From Oceanibacterium hippocampi (lineage in GTDB: Bacteria; Pseudomonadota; Alphaproteobacteria; Sneathiellales; Sneathiellaceae): 64,000 nucleotides of DNA. Location of the stretch: positions 186,001-250,000 of the forward strand of contig NZ_FWFR01000001.1 in NCBI RefSeq assembly GCF_900172325.1, written 5' to 3'. Of the stretch, positions 8,357 to 17,717 are shown in pieces (within the stretch, counting starts at the first letter, position 1; each line of letters opens with the position of its first letter). The notes beneath the pieces were generated by a model. That model saw nothing but the letters and a program-made list of their open reading frames with translations, was not told where the DNA came from and did not search any database. The position numbers and the translations under genes are program-made.

Positions 8357-9712
8357 ATGGCGGTTTCCGATCACGTCGATATTGATCAATTCATGGCAGG
8401 CCTGAAACGGCGCAACCCGGGCGAGACCGAGTTTCATCAGGCGGTCTACGAAGTGGCCATGAATGTCTATGACTATATTCAGGACAAGGAAAAGTATCAT
8501 CAATGGCAGATCCTGCGGCGGATCGCCGAGCCCGACCGGATCATCATCTTCCGGGTCTGCTGGGAGGACGATAACGGCAATATCCGCGTCAATCGCGGCT
8601 ACCGCGTCCAGAACAACAATTCGATCGGCCCCTACAAGGGCGGGATCCGCTTCCATCCGAGCGTCAATCTCAGCATCCTCAAGTTCCTGGCCTTCGAGCA
8701 GACCTTCAAGAACAGCCTGACCGGTCTGCCGATGGGCGGCGGCAAGGGCGGCTCGGACTTCAACCCGAAGGGCAAGTCCGACAACGAGGTCATGCGTTTC
8801 TGCCAGGCCTTCATGAGCGAGCTGTATCGCCATATCGGCGAGGACACCGACGTTCCGGCCGGCGACATCGGCGTGGGTGCCCGCGAGATCGGCTACATGT
8901 TCGGCCAGTACAAGCGTCTCAAGAACAGCTTCGTCGGCGTGCTCACCGGAAAGGGCATGGAGTTCGGCGGCAGCCCGATCCGCACCGAGGCGACGGGCTA
9001 CGGCACGGTCTATTTCATGCAGGACATGCTGGCCCACCAGAAGAACGCGATCGAGGGCAAGACCTGTCTCGTATCCGGCTCGGGCAATGTCGCGACCTAT
9101 GCGACCGAGAAGCTGACCCAGCTTGGCGGCAAGGTGGTGACGCTCTCCGATTCGACCGGCTTCATCTACGACAAGGAGGGCATCGACAAGGACAAGCTTG
9201 CCTTCATCGTCGATCTGAAGGGTCGGCGCCGGGGCCGCATCGAGGAAGCGGCGAAGGAATTCGGCTGCGAGTTCCATGCCGGGAAACGGCCCTGGAGCGT
9301 GCCTTGCGATCTGGCCTTCCCCTGCGCGACGCAGAACGAGATCAGCACCAAGGAAGCCCACACGCTGATCGAGAACGGCTGCCAGGGCGTGTCGGAAGGC
9401 GCCAACATGCCGACCGAGCAGGAGGGCATCCACGCCTTCACCGCGGCCAAGATCCTGTTCGCGCCGAGCAAGGCGGCCAATGCCGGCGGCGTCGCCGTTT
9501 CCGGCCTCGAGATGAGCCAGAACTCGGCCCGGATCACCTGGAAGGAAGCGGAACTGCAACAGCTGCTCCGCGACATCATGCAGGGCATCCACGATCAGTG
9601 CCTGCAGTATGGCAAGTCGAAGGACAGCGACTATGTCGACTATGTGAAGGGCGCGAATATCGCCGGCTTCACCAAGGTCGCCGATGCCATGATCGCCTAC
9701 GGCGTGCTCTGA
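8357..9712 (+). CDS. gdhA: NADP-type glutamate dehydrogenase
   Basis: This 451-residue hexameric-type enzyme catalyses reversible amination of 2-oxoglutarate to glutamate and so assimilates ammonium in the cytosol. The substrate domain has KGGIRFHPSVN and the catalytic-lysine segment PMGGGKGGSDFNPKGKS (about residues 125-145). The Rossmann domain has VSGSGNVATYATEKL (about 238-252). The ending SQNSARITW and the sequence around EGANMPT are typical of the 450-residue NADP group (E. coli GdhA-like). The start is ATG 8357 after AGGAG. A strong terminator follows at 9737-9765. Confidence 0.96.
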   Translation: MAVSDHVDIDQFMAGLKRRNPGETEFHQAVYEVAMNVYDYIQDKEKYHQWQILRRIAEPDRIIIFRVCWEDDNGNIRVNRGYRVQNNNSIGPYKGGIRFHPSVNLSILKFLAFEQTFKNSLTGLPMGGGKGGSDFNPKGKSDNEVMRFCQAFMSELYRHIGEDTDVPAGDIGVGAREIGYMFGQYKRLKNSFVGVLTGKGMEFGGSPIRTEATGYGTVYFMQDMLAHQKNAIEGKTCLVSGSGNVATYATEKLTQLGGKVVTLSDSTGFIYDKEGIDKDKLAFIVDLKGRRRGRIEEAAKEFGCEFHAGKRPWSVPCDLAFPCATQNEISTKEAHTLIENGCQGVSEGANMPTEQEGIHAFTAAKILFAPSKAANAGGVAVSGLEMSQNSARITWKEAELQQLLRDIMQGIHDQCLQYGKSKDSDYVDYVKGANIAGFTKVADAMIAYGVL

Positions 9713-9736
9713 CGCCCGATCGCGACCATCGACGGA

Positions 9737-9765
9737 GGGCCGCGCCGGCAACGGCGCGGCCCTTT
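9737..9765 (+). terminator. Intrinsic terminator after gdhA
   Basis: A perfect 10-bp GC stem (GGGCCGCGCC / GGCGCGGCCC, loop GGCAAC) is followed by TTT. It lies 25 bp past the gdhA stop and between convergent genes, so it may also work on the opposite strand. Confidence 0.8.
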
Positions 9766-9780
9766 CCGTTCCGGGTGGCT

Positions 9781-11703
9781 TCAGGCAATGAGGAAATCGT
9801 CGAAGTCGGGCTCGGCGGTCATCTCCCAGTAATCGACCAGCCGCCAGGGCGAGTTGGTGATGATCCGTCCCCCGCTGTTCTTGTACCAGTTCCCCATGCC
9901 GGGATGAGCCCAGGCCATCCGGGCATTGGCTGCATCGACGCGGTCGTTGTAGGCGTCATGCACTTCAGTCCGGCATTCCAGGCTCCGGTACCCCTTCTCC
10001 AGCAACTCGCGCAGGCAGCGCAGCACGTAGCGGACCTGGCATTCGCTGTGGAAGATGATGCCGCCGCCATGCGCCAGGTTGGTATTCGGCCCGTAGATCA
10101 TGAACAGGTTCGGATAACCCGGCGCGGTGATCCCGAGATAGGCGCGCGGATCCTCCGCGCCCCATTCGTCGCGGAGCCGACGGCCGCCGCGGCCTGTGAT
10201 CTCCAGCGGCGCAAGCATCCGCCCGGCCTCGAAACCGGTCGCGAAGACGATCGCCTCGACCGCATGACGGCTGCCGTCACGCGTGACGATGGCGCCAGCC
10301 TCGAGCCGGTCGATCCCTTCCGTCACCAGTTCGACATTCGGGTGCTTCAGCATCTTGTACCAGTGATTGTCGATCAGGATCCGCTTGTCATAGGGCGGGT
10401 AGTCGGGCGTCACCTTGGCCAGCAGTTCCCGGTCGTCGCCGATCTCGCGCGCGATATGGCGCAACAGCCCCCGGCGATGGCGCTCGTTCAGGGCGTTGAG
10501 CGAGCGCTCCGGATGCGGCCAGGCCGGATCCATCGTGAGCGCCTGGTGGAGGCCGTCGGCGAAGGCCCAGAAAAGCTGGAATCGATACCAGGCCGCGTAC
10601 CAGGGCAGATGCCTGAGCGCCCATTTCTTGCCCGGGCCGACCGCGCGATGATAGTTCGGATTCGGCACCACCCAATGGGGCGAACGCTGAAAGATCGTCA
10701 GATGGCCGACCTTCTGGGCGAGCGCCGGTCCGGCCTGCATGCCGCTCGCCCCGGTGCCGATCATGGCGACACGCCGCCCTTCGAGATCGGCGTCCGCCGG
10801 CCAGCGCGCCGTGTGGAAGGCCGGCCCAGCGAACGTATCGAGGCCGTTCAGCGCCGGCACCTTCGGCCGGTTGAGTTGGCCGACCGCGGTGATCAGCGCG
10901 TTGGCCGAAAGCACTTCCCGCGCGCCGTCGGCTGCGCGGATCGCGATCCGCCAGAGGCCCGCGGCCTCGTCGTACCGCGCCACCGTCGCCTCGGTCCGGA
11001 AGCGGATCAGCCGGTCCAGACCGAAGCGGCCTGCGCAGCGCTCGAAATAGGCGAACAGTTCGTCGCGCCGTGAGAAGAAGTCCGGCCAGTCGTGATTGGG
11101 CGCGAACGAATAGGAATAGAAATGGTTCGGCGTGTCGACACCGCAGCCCGGGTAGCGGTTCTCGTACCAGGTGCCGCCGACCCGGTCGTTCTTCTCGACG
11201 ATCGTGAAGCGGATCCCGGCTTCCTGGAGGCGCACGGCGGCGCACAGACCCGACATTCCGGCACCGACGATGACCACGTGAAAATCGCCGAGCGCCGCCG
11301 GGTCAGGCTGCTTGCGCCAGCAGATGCCACGCGGATCCGGTTCGAGGAAACCCAGGTCCTCGCGCATCATCGGCACATACTCGTCGGCCACGGCCTCGCC
11401 GACCCCGACACTCATCATCTTCTGCAGGAGCGTCGCGTCCGGCGGCGGCCGGAACGGGCGGCCGCTCGCCGCATGATCCGTCAGCACCGCCGCGAGGCGG
11501 CCGCGGATCCCGGCCTTGCCGTCCTCGGGGATCGATTCGGAATAATCCCACGGCCCCTTGATGTAACCGCCGAATCGGTCGAGCAGCGCCGCATCGCCGG
11601 TCAGCTGGACAAGGACCATCAGCAATGTCGTGATATCGGCTTCGGCCAGAGCCGCCTCGAGCCGCTCCCCCTTGGCCGCGATCGCCGCGAAATCGAAGCC
11701 CAT
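9781..11703 (-). CDS. Baeyer-Villiger monooxygenase, 4-hydroxyacetophenone monooxygenase (HAPMO)-like
   Basis: A 640-residue FAD/NADPH enzyme that inserts oxygen next to a ketone. The first Rossmann motif is GAGMSG (147-152) and the second is GTGASG (316-321). Between them is a perfect Baeyer-Villiger fingerprint F-x-G-x3-H-x3-W-P (FAGPAFHTARWP, 291-302). Before the FAD domain there is an N-terminal helical extension of about 140 residues. That extension and the 640-residue length match the HAPMO group rather than cyclohexanone-type enzymes, so an aryl or alkyl ketone is the likely substrate. The start is ATG at 11703; the longer open frame upstream runs into the divergent ligase. It is divergent from the acyl-CoA ligase at 11857 and probably shares control with it. 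Confidence 0.85.
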   Translation of the reverse strand: MGFDFAAIAAKGERLEAALAEADITTLLMVLVQLTGDAALLDRFGGYIKGPWDYSESIPEDGKAGIRGRLAAVLTDHAASGRPFRPPPDATLLQKMMSVGVGEAVADEYVPMMREDLGFLEPDPRGICWRKQPDPAALGDFHVVIVGAGMSGLCAAVRLQEAGIRFTIVEKNDRVGGTWYENRYPGCGVDTPNHFYSYSFAPNHDWPDFFSRRDELFAYFERCAGRFGLDRLIRFRTEATVARYDEAAGLWRIAIRAADGAREVLSANALITAVGQLNRPKVPALNGLDTFAGPAFHTARWPADADLEGRRVAMIGTGASGMQAGPALAQKVGHLTIFQRSPHWVVPNPNYHRAVGPGKKWALRHLPWYAAWYRFQLFWAFADGLHQALTMDPAWPHPERSLNALNERHRRGLLRHIAREIGDDRELLAKVTPDYPPYDKRILIDNHWYKMLKHPNVELVTEGIDRLEAGAIVTRDGSRHAVEAIVFATGFEAGRMLAPLEITGRGGRRLRDEWGAEDPRAYLGITAPGYPNLFMIYGPNTNLAHGGGIIFHSECQVRYVLRCLRELLEKGYRSLECRTEVHDAYNDRVDAANARMAWAHPGMGNWYKNSGGRIITNSPWRLVDYWEMTAEPDFDDFLIA

Positions 11704-11856
11704 GCCACACCGCTGTCCGAATGCACGTTTGGTCAAGTCTGCTGGCAAATCGAACGGTGGGCAAGCCCGCCACACTTGCAGTCCGGGCACCGCTCCGGAA
11801 AGATGGCGGCAACGAAAGATCCGGACGAACACGGACAAGGGGGAGGAACCGGGATC

Positions 11857-13410
11857 ATGCTGACCGGCGACATGCTGCGGCGCTCGGCCGCGCGCTTTCC
11901 TGACAAGACCGCCGTCATCTGGGGCGAGAGCCGGCTGCGCTATCGGGACTTCGACACGGCCGCGAACCGGTTGGCCCATGCCCTCCTCGACCTCGGACTC
12001 GCGAAAGGCGCCAAGGTCGCGATTCTCTCACGGAACCGGACCGAGTACGCGATCGCCTTCTTCGGCAGCGCCCGGGCGGGCACCGTGCTGGTCAATGTCT
12101 CGGTGCTCTACGCGCCGGCCGAGTTGGCCTACGTGCTCGACAAGGCGGATGCGGAGGTCCTGATCTTCGAGGACCTGTTCGCCGAGAAGGTCGCCGAGGT
12201 TCGCGACGCGCTACCCGGGATCCGCCACTATGTCGTGCTCGGCGACAGCCGATCCGGACGCCTCGCGGGCGGCGCCCGCAGTTTCGACGACCTGCTGAAA
12301 GGCCGCCCGGGCGACGAGCCGAAGATCGCGATCGACGAACGCGACCCGTTCTGCATGACCTATACCGGCGGCACGACTGGCCGGCCCAAGGGCGTTCTGG
12401 TAAGCCATCGCGCCCGCGCGGTCACCGCGCACACGGTCGTCGTCGAGGAGCGGCTGGAAAGCCGCGACGTGGTGGCGATCGTCACGCCGATGTTCCATGT
12501 CGCGGCACTCAACATCATGTTCCAGCCGGCAATCCTGGTCGGCGCCACCGTCAGCCTGCTCGCGAAATGGGACGTCGCGGATTTCCGCCGACTCGTCGCG
12601 CGCGACCGGGTGACGGCCGCCTTCATGGTCCCGACCCAGGCGACGATGCTGGTGCAGGCAGCCGAATTCGATGCCGCCGAACTCGCAAGCTGGCGCAAGC
12701 TCTCTTTCGCCGGGGCGCCGATGCCGGATTGGGTGCAACGTGCCCTGATGGAAAAGCTGCCCGGGCTCCGCCTGACCCAGATCTACGGTCAGTCGGAGAT
12801 GGGGGTGATCGCCGCCCTGCCCCACTGGCGGCTTCCCGAGAAGCTCGGCAGTGTCGGCCGCATGCCCTTCAACGCCGACATCGCCTGCGTCGATCCGGAC
12901 GGGCGGCCCGTACCGCCTGGCGAGATCGGTGAACTGGTCTCGCGCGGCGACAACCTGATGATCGAATATTACGGAGAGCCGGAGCAGACCGCAGCCTTCT
13001 TCCGTCACGGCGACGGATGGGGCTGGTCGGGCGACCTCGGGACCATCGACGCGGATGGCTTCGTCACGCTGATCGATCGCTCCAAGGAGATGATCATCTC
13101 CGGCGGCGAGAATATCTATCCGAAGGAAATCGAGAACGCGCTCTACGAACATCCGTCGGTCGCCGAATGCGCCGTCTTCGGCATTCCGGACGACCATTTC
13201 GGCGAGGTCCCCGCCGCCCATGTCGCGCTGAAAAGCGGCGCCGGCACGAGCGTCGGCGAACTCGAAGCCCATTGCACAAGCCGGCTGGCGCGCTTCAAGC
13301 GGCCGCGCCTGATCGTCTTCGTCGAGACCTTCCCGAAGACCGCGATCGGCAAGATCCAGAAGACCGTGATCCGGGATGCCTACTGGCAGGGTCGCGACCG
13401 GGAAATATGA
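11857..13410 (+). CDS. Acyl-CoA synthetase / AMP-dependent ligase
   Basis: A 517-residue enzyme of the ANL superfamily that activates a carboxylic acid to its CoA thioester through an acyl-AMP. Visible motifs are the P-loop-like YTGGTTGRPKG (about residues 169-179), QIYGQSEMG (A5), GWGWSGDLG (A7), the hinge DRSKEMIISGGENIYP (A8) and the catalytic Lys in KTAIGKIQK (A10). The start is ATG 11857 after GGGAGGAACC; the longer upstream frame overlaps the divergent monooxygenase. The context, beside a HAPMO-like oxygenase and an AtuA/enoyl-CoA hydratase operon, suggests it feeds acids from ketone or terpenoid breakdown into beta-oxidation. The exact acid is unknown. Confidence 0.9.
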   Translation: MLTGDMLRRSAARFPDKTAVIWGESRLRYRDFDTAANRLAHALLDLGLAKGAKVAILSRNRTEYAIAFFGSARAGTVLVNVSVLYAPAELAYVLDKADAEVLIFEDLFAEKVAEVRDALPGIRHYVVLGDSRSGRLAGGARSFDDLLKGRPGDEPKIAIDERDPFCMTYTGGTTGRPKGVLVSHRARAVTAHTVVVEERLESRDVVAIVTPMFHVAALNIMFQPAILVGATVSLLAKWDVADFRRLVARDRVTAAFMVPTQATMLVQAAEFDAAELASWRKLSFAGAPMPDWVQRALMEKLPGLRLTQIYGQSEMGVIAALPHWRLPEKLGSVGRMPFNADIACVDPDGRPVPPGEIGELVSRGDNLMIEYYGEPEQTAAFFRHGDGWGWSGDLGTIDADGFVTLIDRSKEMIISGGENIYPKEIENALYEHPSVAECAVFGIPDDHFGEVPAAHVALKSGAGTSVGELEAHCTSRLARFKRPRLIVFVETFPKTAIGKIQKTVIRDAYWQGRDREI

Positions 13411-13433
13411 AGGGCGCCACGAGGGCGCCCTTC
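13409..13433. terminator. Bidirectional terminator between ligase and PEP-CTERM gene
   Basis: A 10-bp inverted repeat (GAAGGGCGCC / GGCGCCCTTC, 5-base loop) begins inside the ligase stop codon and lies between two convergent genes. It lacks a long T run, so efficiency is uncertain. Confidence 0.6.
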
Positions 13434-13461
13434 ACAATCAGACCGAAACCGGGGCCGGCTA

Positions 13462-14103
13462 TCAGGCCGCGCGGCGCCTCAATGCGAGGCCGAGACCGGC
13501 GAGCGCGAAGCCGAAGACCAGAGCCGACATCGGCTCCGGCACGTCGACGGTCACGCTGGCGACCCGGAAACCGCTTTCCGGATTGCCGGTCGAGACGACG
13601 AGCCACGGCGCGCCGGCAAGATCCACGGCCTGGCTCTGCGGGTTGACCGCGCTCGACCCGACGAGCGTGCCCAGGAAGGTGAAGGCGCCGGAGAAATCGG
13701 CCGCCTGCTGCGCCCAGAAATCGGCCTCTTCACCGTTGTTGAGCTGCCAGATATCGACCGAGACGACCTTGCCGAGATCGGTGAAGAAGGACAGCCATTC
13801 GGCGGTCGGCGGCAGCCCGCCCGGATTGTTGATCTGCGTGCTGCCGTTGCCTTCCGCGCCGAGGCCGTTGGCATTGGTACGGATGTCGACCGAGTTGACC
13901 GTGGTCAGGAAGTCCGGTGTGGCGAAAGCCTCGACCGTGAGGTTTGCCCCACCCTGGCTGTAGGTGAAGGAATGCTGGTTCTGACCCTGGTTCCCGAACG
14001 GGCCCGAACTGGTGAAATCGAAGGTGACGAGCGCGGCATGCGCCGTGCCTACCATCGCCATCGTCGCCAACGCACCGACCAGAAGTCCGCGTAATGCCTT
14101 CAT
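13462..14103 (-). CDS. PEP-CTERM sorting-domain protein
   Basis: A 213-residue exported protein. The N-terminus is a Sec signal peptide (MKALRGLLVGALATMAMVGT, cleavage after AHA, residue 23). The C-terminus is a classic PEP-CTERM tail: VPEP (188-191), one hydrophobic helix, then RRRAA. Exosortase normally cuts such tails after moving the protein to the envelope, often in exopolysaccharide producers. The mature region is rich in Thr, Asn, Gly and Ser, like many such surface proteins. The ATG at 14103 has AAGGAGG 6 bases upstream; the longer frame to 14181 lacks this. No exosortase or second PEP-CTERM gene is visible here. Its function is unknown. Confidence 0.85.
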   Translation of the reverse strand: MKALRGLLVGALATMAMVGTAHAALVTFDFTSSGPFGNQGQNQHSFTYSQGGANLTVEAFATPDFLTTVNSVDIRTNANGLGAEGNGSTQINNPGGLPPTAEWLSFFTDLGKVVSVDIWQLNNGEEADFWAQQAADFSGAFTFLGTLVGSSAVNPQSQAVDLAGAPWLVVSTGNPESGFRVASVTVDVPEPMSALVFGFALAGLGLALRRRAA

Positions 14104-14274
14104 GTTCGCCTCCTTGTTATTGTAAGGGTGCGCGGCGCCAACCGCAGCGTTCCCCCGTGCCGACTCGGACGCAAGAAACAAGCCAAATTCGACTTAGTTA
14201 ATATTAATGATTAAACCGGCAGTTTGGAATCGTTCGAACGGGATCTGTCAAGAAATCCGACGAATCGACCCCGA

Positions 14275-16095
14275 TCACACGGCGCTGGCGCGGTCCCGTT
14301 CGAGGGTGTAACGCGCCGGCCAGTCGGCCGGAACGGACACCGGGATATCGAGCAGCATCTGCGCCAATCCCTTGCCCAGCGGGTCGTTACGCAACGAGGC
14401 CATGCCACCGCCGCCGAGTGCGCCCTGCATCAGGAAATTGAGGCCGTGTACGCCCGGCACGTCGAAACGTTCCACGTCGCCGGCCACCAGGTGGGCGAAA
14501 TAGGCGGCGACCCGCGCCGCGGTCAGTTCGCGTTTCAGCAGCGGCAGGAACTCCGGGCGCCGGGCAATGACCCCGATATTGGCGCTGTCGCCCTTGTCGC
14601 CACTCCGCGCCCAGGCCAGCGCGATCAGCGGCACCGTCACCGTCGGCCCTTTCCCGGCTGCGCGGGGCGTCACGACGGGGATGTCCGCCGGTCGCGCCAT
14701 CGCGGACCCGCCCGCGACCGGGAGTGCGACCGGATACCCGCCACCGTCCATTGTCACCGTGACCGCAATCGTCGCCTTGTCGAGCAGGAAGGAGAAGAGC
14801 CGGACGACCGGCTGCACCTTCGGCCGGCCGCCGCCTGCGCCGGTCGTGCCCGGCGACCACGAGGTTCCGGCCGGGGCGATCTCGCGTACGAACAGCTCGA
14901 GCGCCTGTCTGTCGTCATGGGTGACGGCAAGCCACATCACGCATTCCCGGGCGTCGCGGGCCCGGCTGTGCGGGCCGTACGCCGCCTCGCCGCCCAGGAT
15001 CTCGACATGGCTGGCGCTGTAGTCGCCGAGATTGAGCGTGCGGAACAGCGCCCGCGTCCGGTCGAGGATCGCCGTTGCCGTGCGCTCCGCCTTGCGGACC
15101 GCGTCGATGCCGAGAATGGTGAGTTGCGCCGTCGCGCGATATCCGTCCAGGTAAGTTGCGGAGACCTTGTAGGTCGCGGTCGGGGGCAAGCCCCGCGCGC
15201 CGGCGACCAGCACCCGGTCGGCGCCCGCCTGTTCCATCGTCACGGCACGGAAATCGCAGACCACGTCGGGCAGGATATAGGCGCCCGGATCTCCGACCTC
15301 GTAGAGCATCTGCTCGGCGACGACCGCGGGCGTGACGAGCCCCCCGGTACCGGCCGGCTTGGTGACCACGAAGCGGCCGTCGGCCCGGCATTCGGCGATC
15401 GGATAGCCGATATCCTCCCAGCCTTCGACCTGCTCCCAGTCGGTGTGCAACCCGCCGGTCGCCTGACAGCCGCATTCAAGAATATGACCGGCCAGGCTGC
15501 CTGCCGCCAGGCGGTCGTAGTCATCTGCCGCCCAGCCGAACTCGTGGATCAGCGCACCGAGGGTCAGCGCACTGTCGACGGACCGCCCGGTAATCACGAC
15601 CTGCGCACCCTCCGCCAGGGCCCGGGCGACCGGCAGCGCCCCCAGATAGGCATTCGCGCTGATCACCGCATCGGGCAGCGGCGCGCCGGTGGCCATCTCG
15701 GCAATCCCGTCGCGAAGCTCGGGCAGCAGCGGCATGACGTCGTCGCCCTCGACCACGGCGATCCTCAAATCGACGCCGAGCTCGCGCGCAAGCGCCGCCA
15801 GTGCCGCGCCGCAGGCCCGCGGATTGACCCCGCCGGCATTGCTAAGGACGCGGATCCCGGCCGACGCCACCTCGCGCAGCACCGAGCGCATGGCAACGTT
15901 GACGAAATCGACCGCGTAACCCTGGTCCGGCGACTTCGCGCGCATGCGGGCGAGGATCGACATGGTGAGCTCGGCGAGATAGTCGAAGACGAGATAATCG
16001 ACCTCGCCGCGGCGGACGAGCTGCGGCGCGCCGACGGCGCTGTCGCCCCAGAAGCCCGAGGCCCCACCGATCCGGACGATCCGCTCCGCCGTCAT
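14275..16095 (-). CDS. AtuA-like acyclic terpene utilization family protein
   Basis: A 606-residue protein of the AtuA (DUF1446) family. The N-terminal domain starts RIVRIGGASGFWGDS and includes YLVFDYLAELTMSIL and LSNAGGVNPRAC. The last 110 residues form the usual AtuA-like alpha/beta tail with LAWARSGDKGDSANIGV. AtuA is required for citronellol/geraniol catabolism in Pseudomonas, but its chemistry is not well defined. Here it is the last gene of a minus-strand operon after an enoyl-CoA hydratase (18-bp gap) and two SDRs. No geranyl-CoA carboxylase (AtuC/AtuF) is present in the window, so the substrate may differ from acyclic terpenes. The family assignment is strong; the role is uncertain. 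Confidence 0.85.
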   Translation of the reverse strand: MTAERIVRIGGASGFWGDSAVGAPQLVRRGEVDYLVFDYLAELTMSILARMRAKSPDQGYAVDFVNVAMRSVLREVASAGIRVLSNAGGVNPRACGAALAALARELGVDLRIAVVEGDDVMPLLPELRDGIAEMATGAPLPDAVISANAYLGALPVARALAEGAQVVITGRSVDSALTLGALIHEFGWAADDYDRLAAGSLAGHILECGCQATGGLHTDWEQVEGWEDIGYPIAECRADGRFVVTKPAGTGGLVTPAVVAEQMLYEVGDPGAYILPDVVCDFRAVTMEQAGADRVLVAGARGLPPTATYKVSATYLDGYRATAQLTILGIDAVRKAERTATAILDRTRALFRTLNLGDYSASHVEILGGEAAYGPHSRARDARECVMWLAVTHDDRQALELFVREIAPAGTSWSPGTTGAGGGRPKVQPVVRLFSFLLDKATIAVTVTMDGGGYPVALPVAGGSAMARPADIPVVTPRAAGKGPTVTVPLIALAWARSGDKGDSANIGVIARRPEFLPLLKRELTAARVAAYFAHLVAGDVERFDVPGVHGLNFLMQGALGGGGMASLRNDPLGKGLAQMLLDIPVSVPADWPARYTLERDRASAV

Positions 16096-16113
16096 CGCGC
16101 GCGCACCCTCCCG

Positions 16114-16914
16114 TCAGCCCCCTGTCGCCTTTGGCCAGACGAAGCGCGCCGGCTCCTTGGCGACGAAGCGGCGCACGGCCTCCCGGTGGGCTTCCGATTC
16201 CATGCAGATGCCCTGACCGGACGCTTCCATCTCGAGGATCTGCCGGAGGTCGGAGGAGAAACTCTGATTGAGGATTCCCTTCGCCACGCCGATCGCCACC
16301 GGCGAGGCATGGAGGAAGCGCCCGGCGAGCGCCCGCGCCGCCTCTGCCAGATCCTCAGCGGGAACGATGTCGTAGACGAGACCGAGATCCTTCGCCTCTT
16401 CCGCGCCGATTTCCCGGGCAGAGAAGATCAGTTCCTTCGCCTTCTGCATGCCGACGATACGCGGCAGGGAATAGAAGCCCGCGAAATCCGGCACCAGGCC
16501 GACCCTGCCGAAGGACTGGCAGAACCGGGCACGCGGGGTGGCGAGCACGAAGTCGGCCATCAGCGCGAGGTTGAACCCGGCACCGTAGGCGACCCCGTCC
16601 ACGGCGGCGATCACCGGCTTGTCGATGGTCATGAAGCGAACGATCCAGTCGATGCCGCCGCGCAGCCGTCGCCGTCCGTCATTGGCAGAGCGCTTGTCCT
16701 GCATCGACTTCAGATCGCCCCCGGAACAGAAGTCGCCGCCCGCCCCGGTGAAGACGATTGCCCGGATGTCGGTGTCGGTGTCGAGCCGGTCGACGGCGTC
16801 GCGAAGCTCGCCCCGCATCACCAGGTCGAGGGCGTTCTTCGCCTTCGGCCGGTCGAGGGTCAGCGTGGCGATGCCGTCGGCGATCTCCAGGCGGATGGTT
16901 TCATAGGCGGGCAT
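16114..16914 (-). CDS. Enoyl-CoA hydratase/isomerase family protein
   Basis: A 266-residue crotonase-fold enzyme acting on CoA thioesters. The oxyanion-hole segments are TGAGGDFCSGGDLKSM (about residues 54-69) and AAVDGVAYGAGFNLALMADF (about 102-121). A Glu-type catalytic residue of classical hydratases is not certain in the second loop (FGRVGLVPDFAG has Asp in its place), so isomerase, hydrolase or lyase activity is possible. It is the fourth gene of the VOC-SDR-SDR-ECH-AtuA operon. Its position suggests hydration or bond cleavage of a branched CoA ester made by the pathway. Confidence 0.88.
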   Translation of the reverse strand: MPAYETIRLEIADGIATLTLDRPKAKNALDLVMRGELRDAVDRLDTDTDIRAIVFTGAGGDFCSGGDLKSMQDKRSANDGRRRLRGGIDWIVRFMTIDKPVIAAVDGVAYGAGFNLALMADFVLATPRARFCQSFGRVGLVPDFAGFYSLPRIVGMQKAKELIFSAREIGAEEAKDLGLVYDIVPAEDLAEAARALAGRFLHASPVAIGVAKGILNQSFSSDLRQILEMEASGQGICMESEAHREAVRRFVAKEPARFVWPKATGG

Positions 16915-16964
16915 TCAACACTCCCATTGCACGATGGCCGGCACATCCGGCCAGACTAGCCTGT

Positions 16965-17717
16965 TCAGGTTCGAAGCGTCAGGCCCCCGTCGACGACAAG
17001 GCCGTGACCGGTCACGAAGGCCGAATCGTCGGACGCGAGGAAAAGCGCCGCCCGGGCGATATCCTCGGGCGCGCCGAGCCGGCGGAGTGCCGCCTTCTTT
17101 GCCCAGATCGCCGCGATGTCGGGCTGAGAGAGGGTTGTCTCCGTCATCCCGGTCAGGATCGCCCCGGGTTCGATGTGATTGACGGTGATTCCGTACTTGC
17201 CGAGATCGAGGGCGAGCGCCCGGGTCATGCCGGCGACGCCGGATTTGGACGCGCAATAGGCGACGAGGCCGTAATCGGTCATCCGCGCCATGACCGACGC
17301 GGTATTGATGATGCGTGGCGCGCTGGATTGCCTGAGCGCATCGATCGCCGCACGGGCAAGGCGGAACTGGGCGGAGAGATTGACCGCCAGCGTCTCGTCC
17401 CAGTCCGCATCGGTAAGTTCGGCCGCCATCGCGTGCCGCGAGATACCGGCGTTGTTGAACAGGATATCGAGGCCGCCGAAGCGCGTTTCGGCCATGCCCA
17501 CGATCGCTTCTGCCGCGCCGGGTGCGGCAACATCCATCGGAAAGCCGAGGATGCCGTCCTCGGCTTCCGGAAGCGGTGCGCCGGGCCGGTCGACGGCCAG
17601 CACCATTGCCCCCTCTGCGGCGAACAGCCGGGCCGATGCGAGCCCGATCCCGGACGCGGCGCCGGTCACGATCGTCCGCCGCCCGGCCAGTCGGCCGCTC
17701 GACCCGGTTCCGCTCAC
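16965..17717 (-). CDS. Short-chain dehydrogenase/reductase (SDR)
   Basis: A 250-residue classical SDR with a single Rossmann domain: cofactor motif TGAASGIG near residue 18, NNAG at NNAGIS, and catalytic Tyr/Lys in YCASKSG. The C-terminal VTGHGLVVDGG is typical. It oxidises or reduces an alcohol/ketone with NAD(P). The start is GTG at 17715-17717, which overlaps the upstream SDR stop as GTGA, so the two are translationally coupled. The long open frame running to 18101 is the neighbouring SDR read in another frame. It is part of the AtuA operon; the substrate is likely a hydroxyacyl intermediate. Confidence 0.87.
   Translation of the reverse strand: MSGTGSSGRLAGRRTIVTGAASGIGLASARLFAAEGAMVLAVDRPGAPLPEAEDGILGFPMDVAAPGAAEAIVGMAETRFGGLDILFNNAGISRHAMAAELTDADWDETLAVNLSAQFRLARAAIDALRQSSAPRIINTASVMARMTDYGLVAYCASKSGVAGMTRALALDLGKYGITVNHIEPGAILTGMTETTLSQPDIAAIWAKKAALRRLGAPEDIARAALFLASDDSAFVTGHGLVVDGGLTLRT

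Noticed and set aside
8159-9751. A 530-codon open frame antisense to gdhA.
   Set aside because: The gdhA protein is certain, and the antisense product shows no family features.
11704-11979. A 92-residue extension of the Baeyer-Villiger monooxygenase.
   Set aside because: It would overlap the divergent ligase gene, and the HAPMO-like N-terminus begins at ATG 11703.
14180-14225. AT-rich TTAATATTAATGATTAA upstream of the PEP-CTERM gene as a CtrA site.
   Set aside because: The TTAA halves are 9 bp apart, not 7, so it does not fit the consensus.
14224-16959. A 911-codon open frame on the plus strand over the AtuA and enoyl-CoA hydratase genes.
   Set aside because: It is antisense to two conserved enzymes, has no recognisable domain and is rich in Arg, His and Gly.
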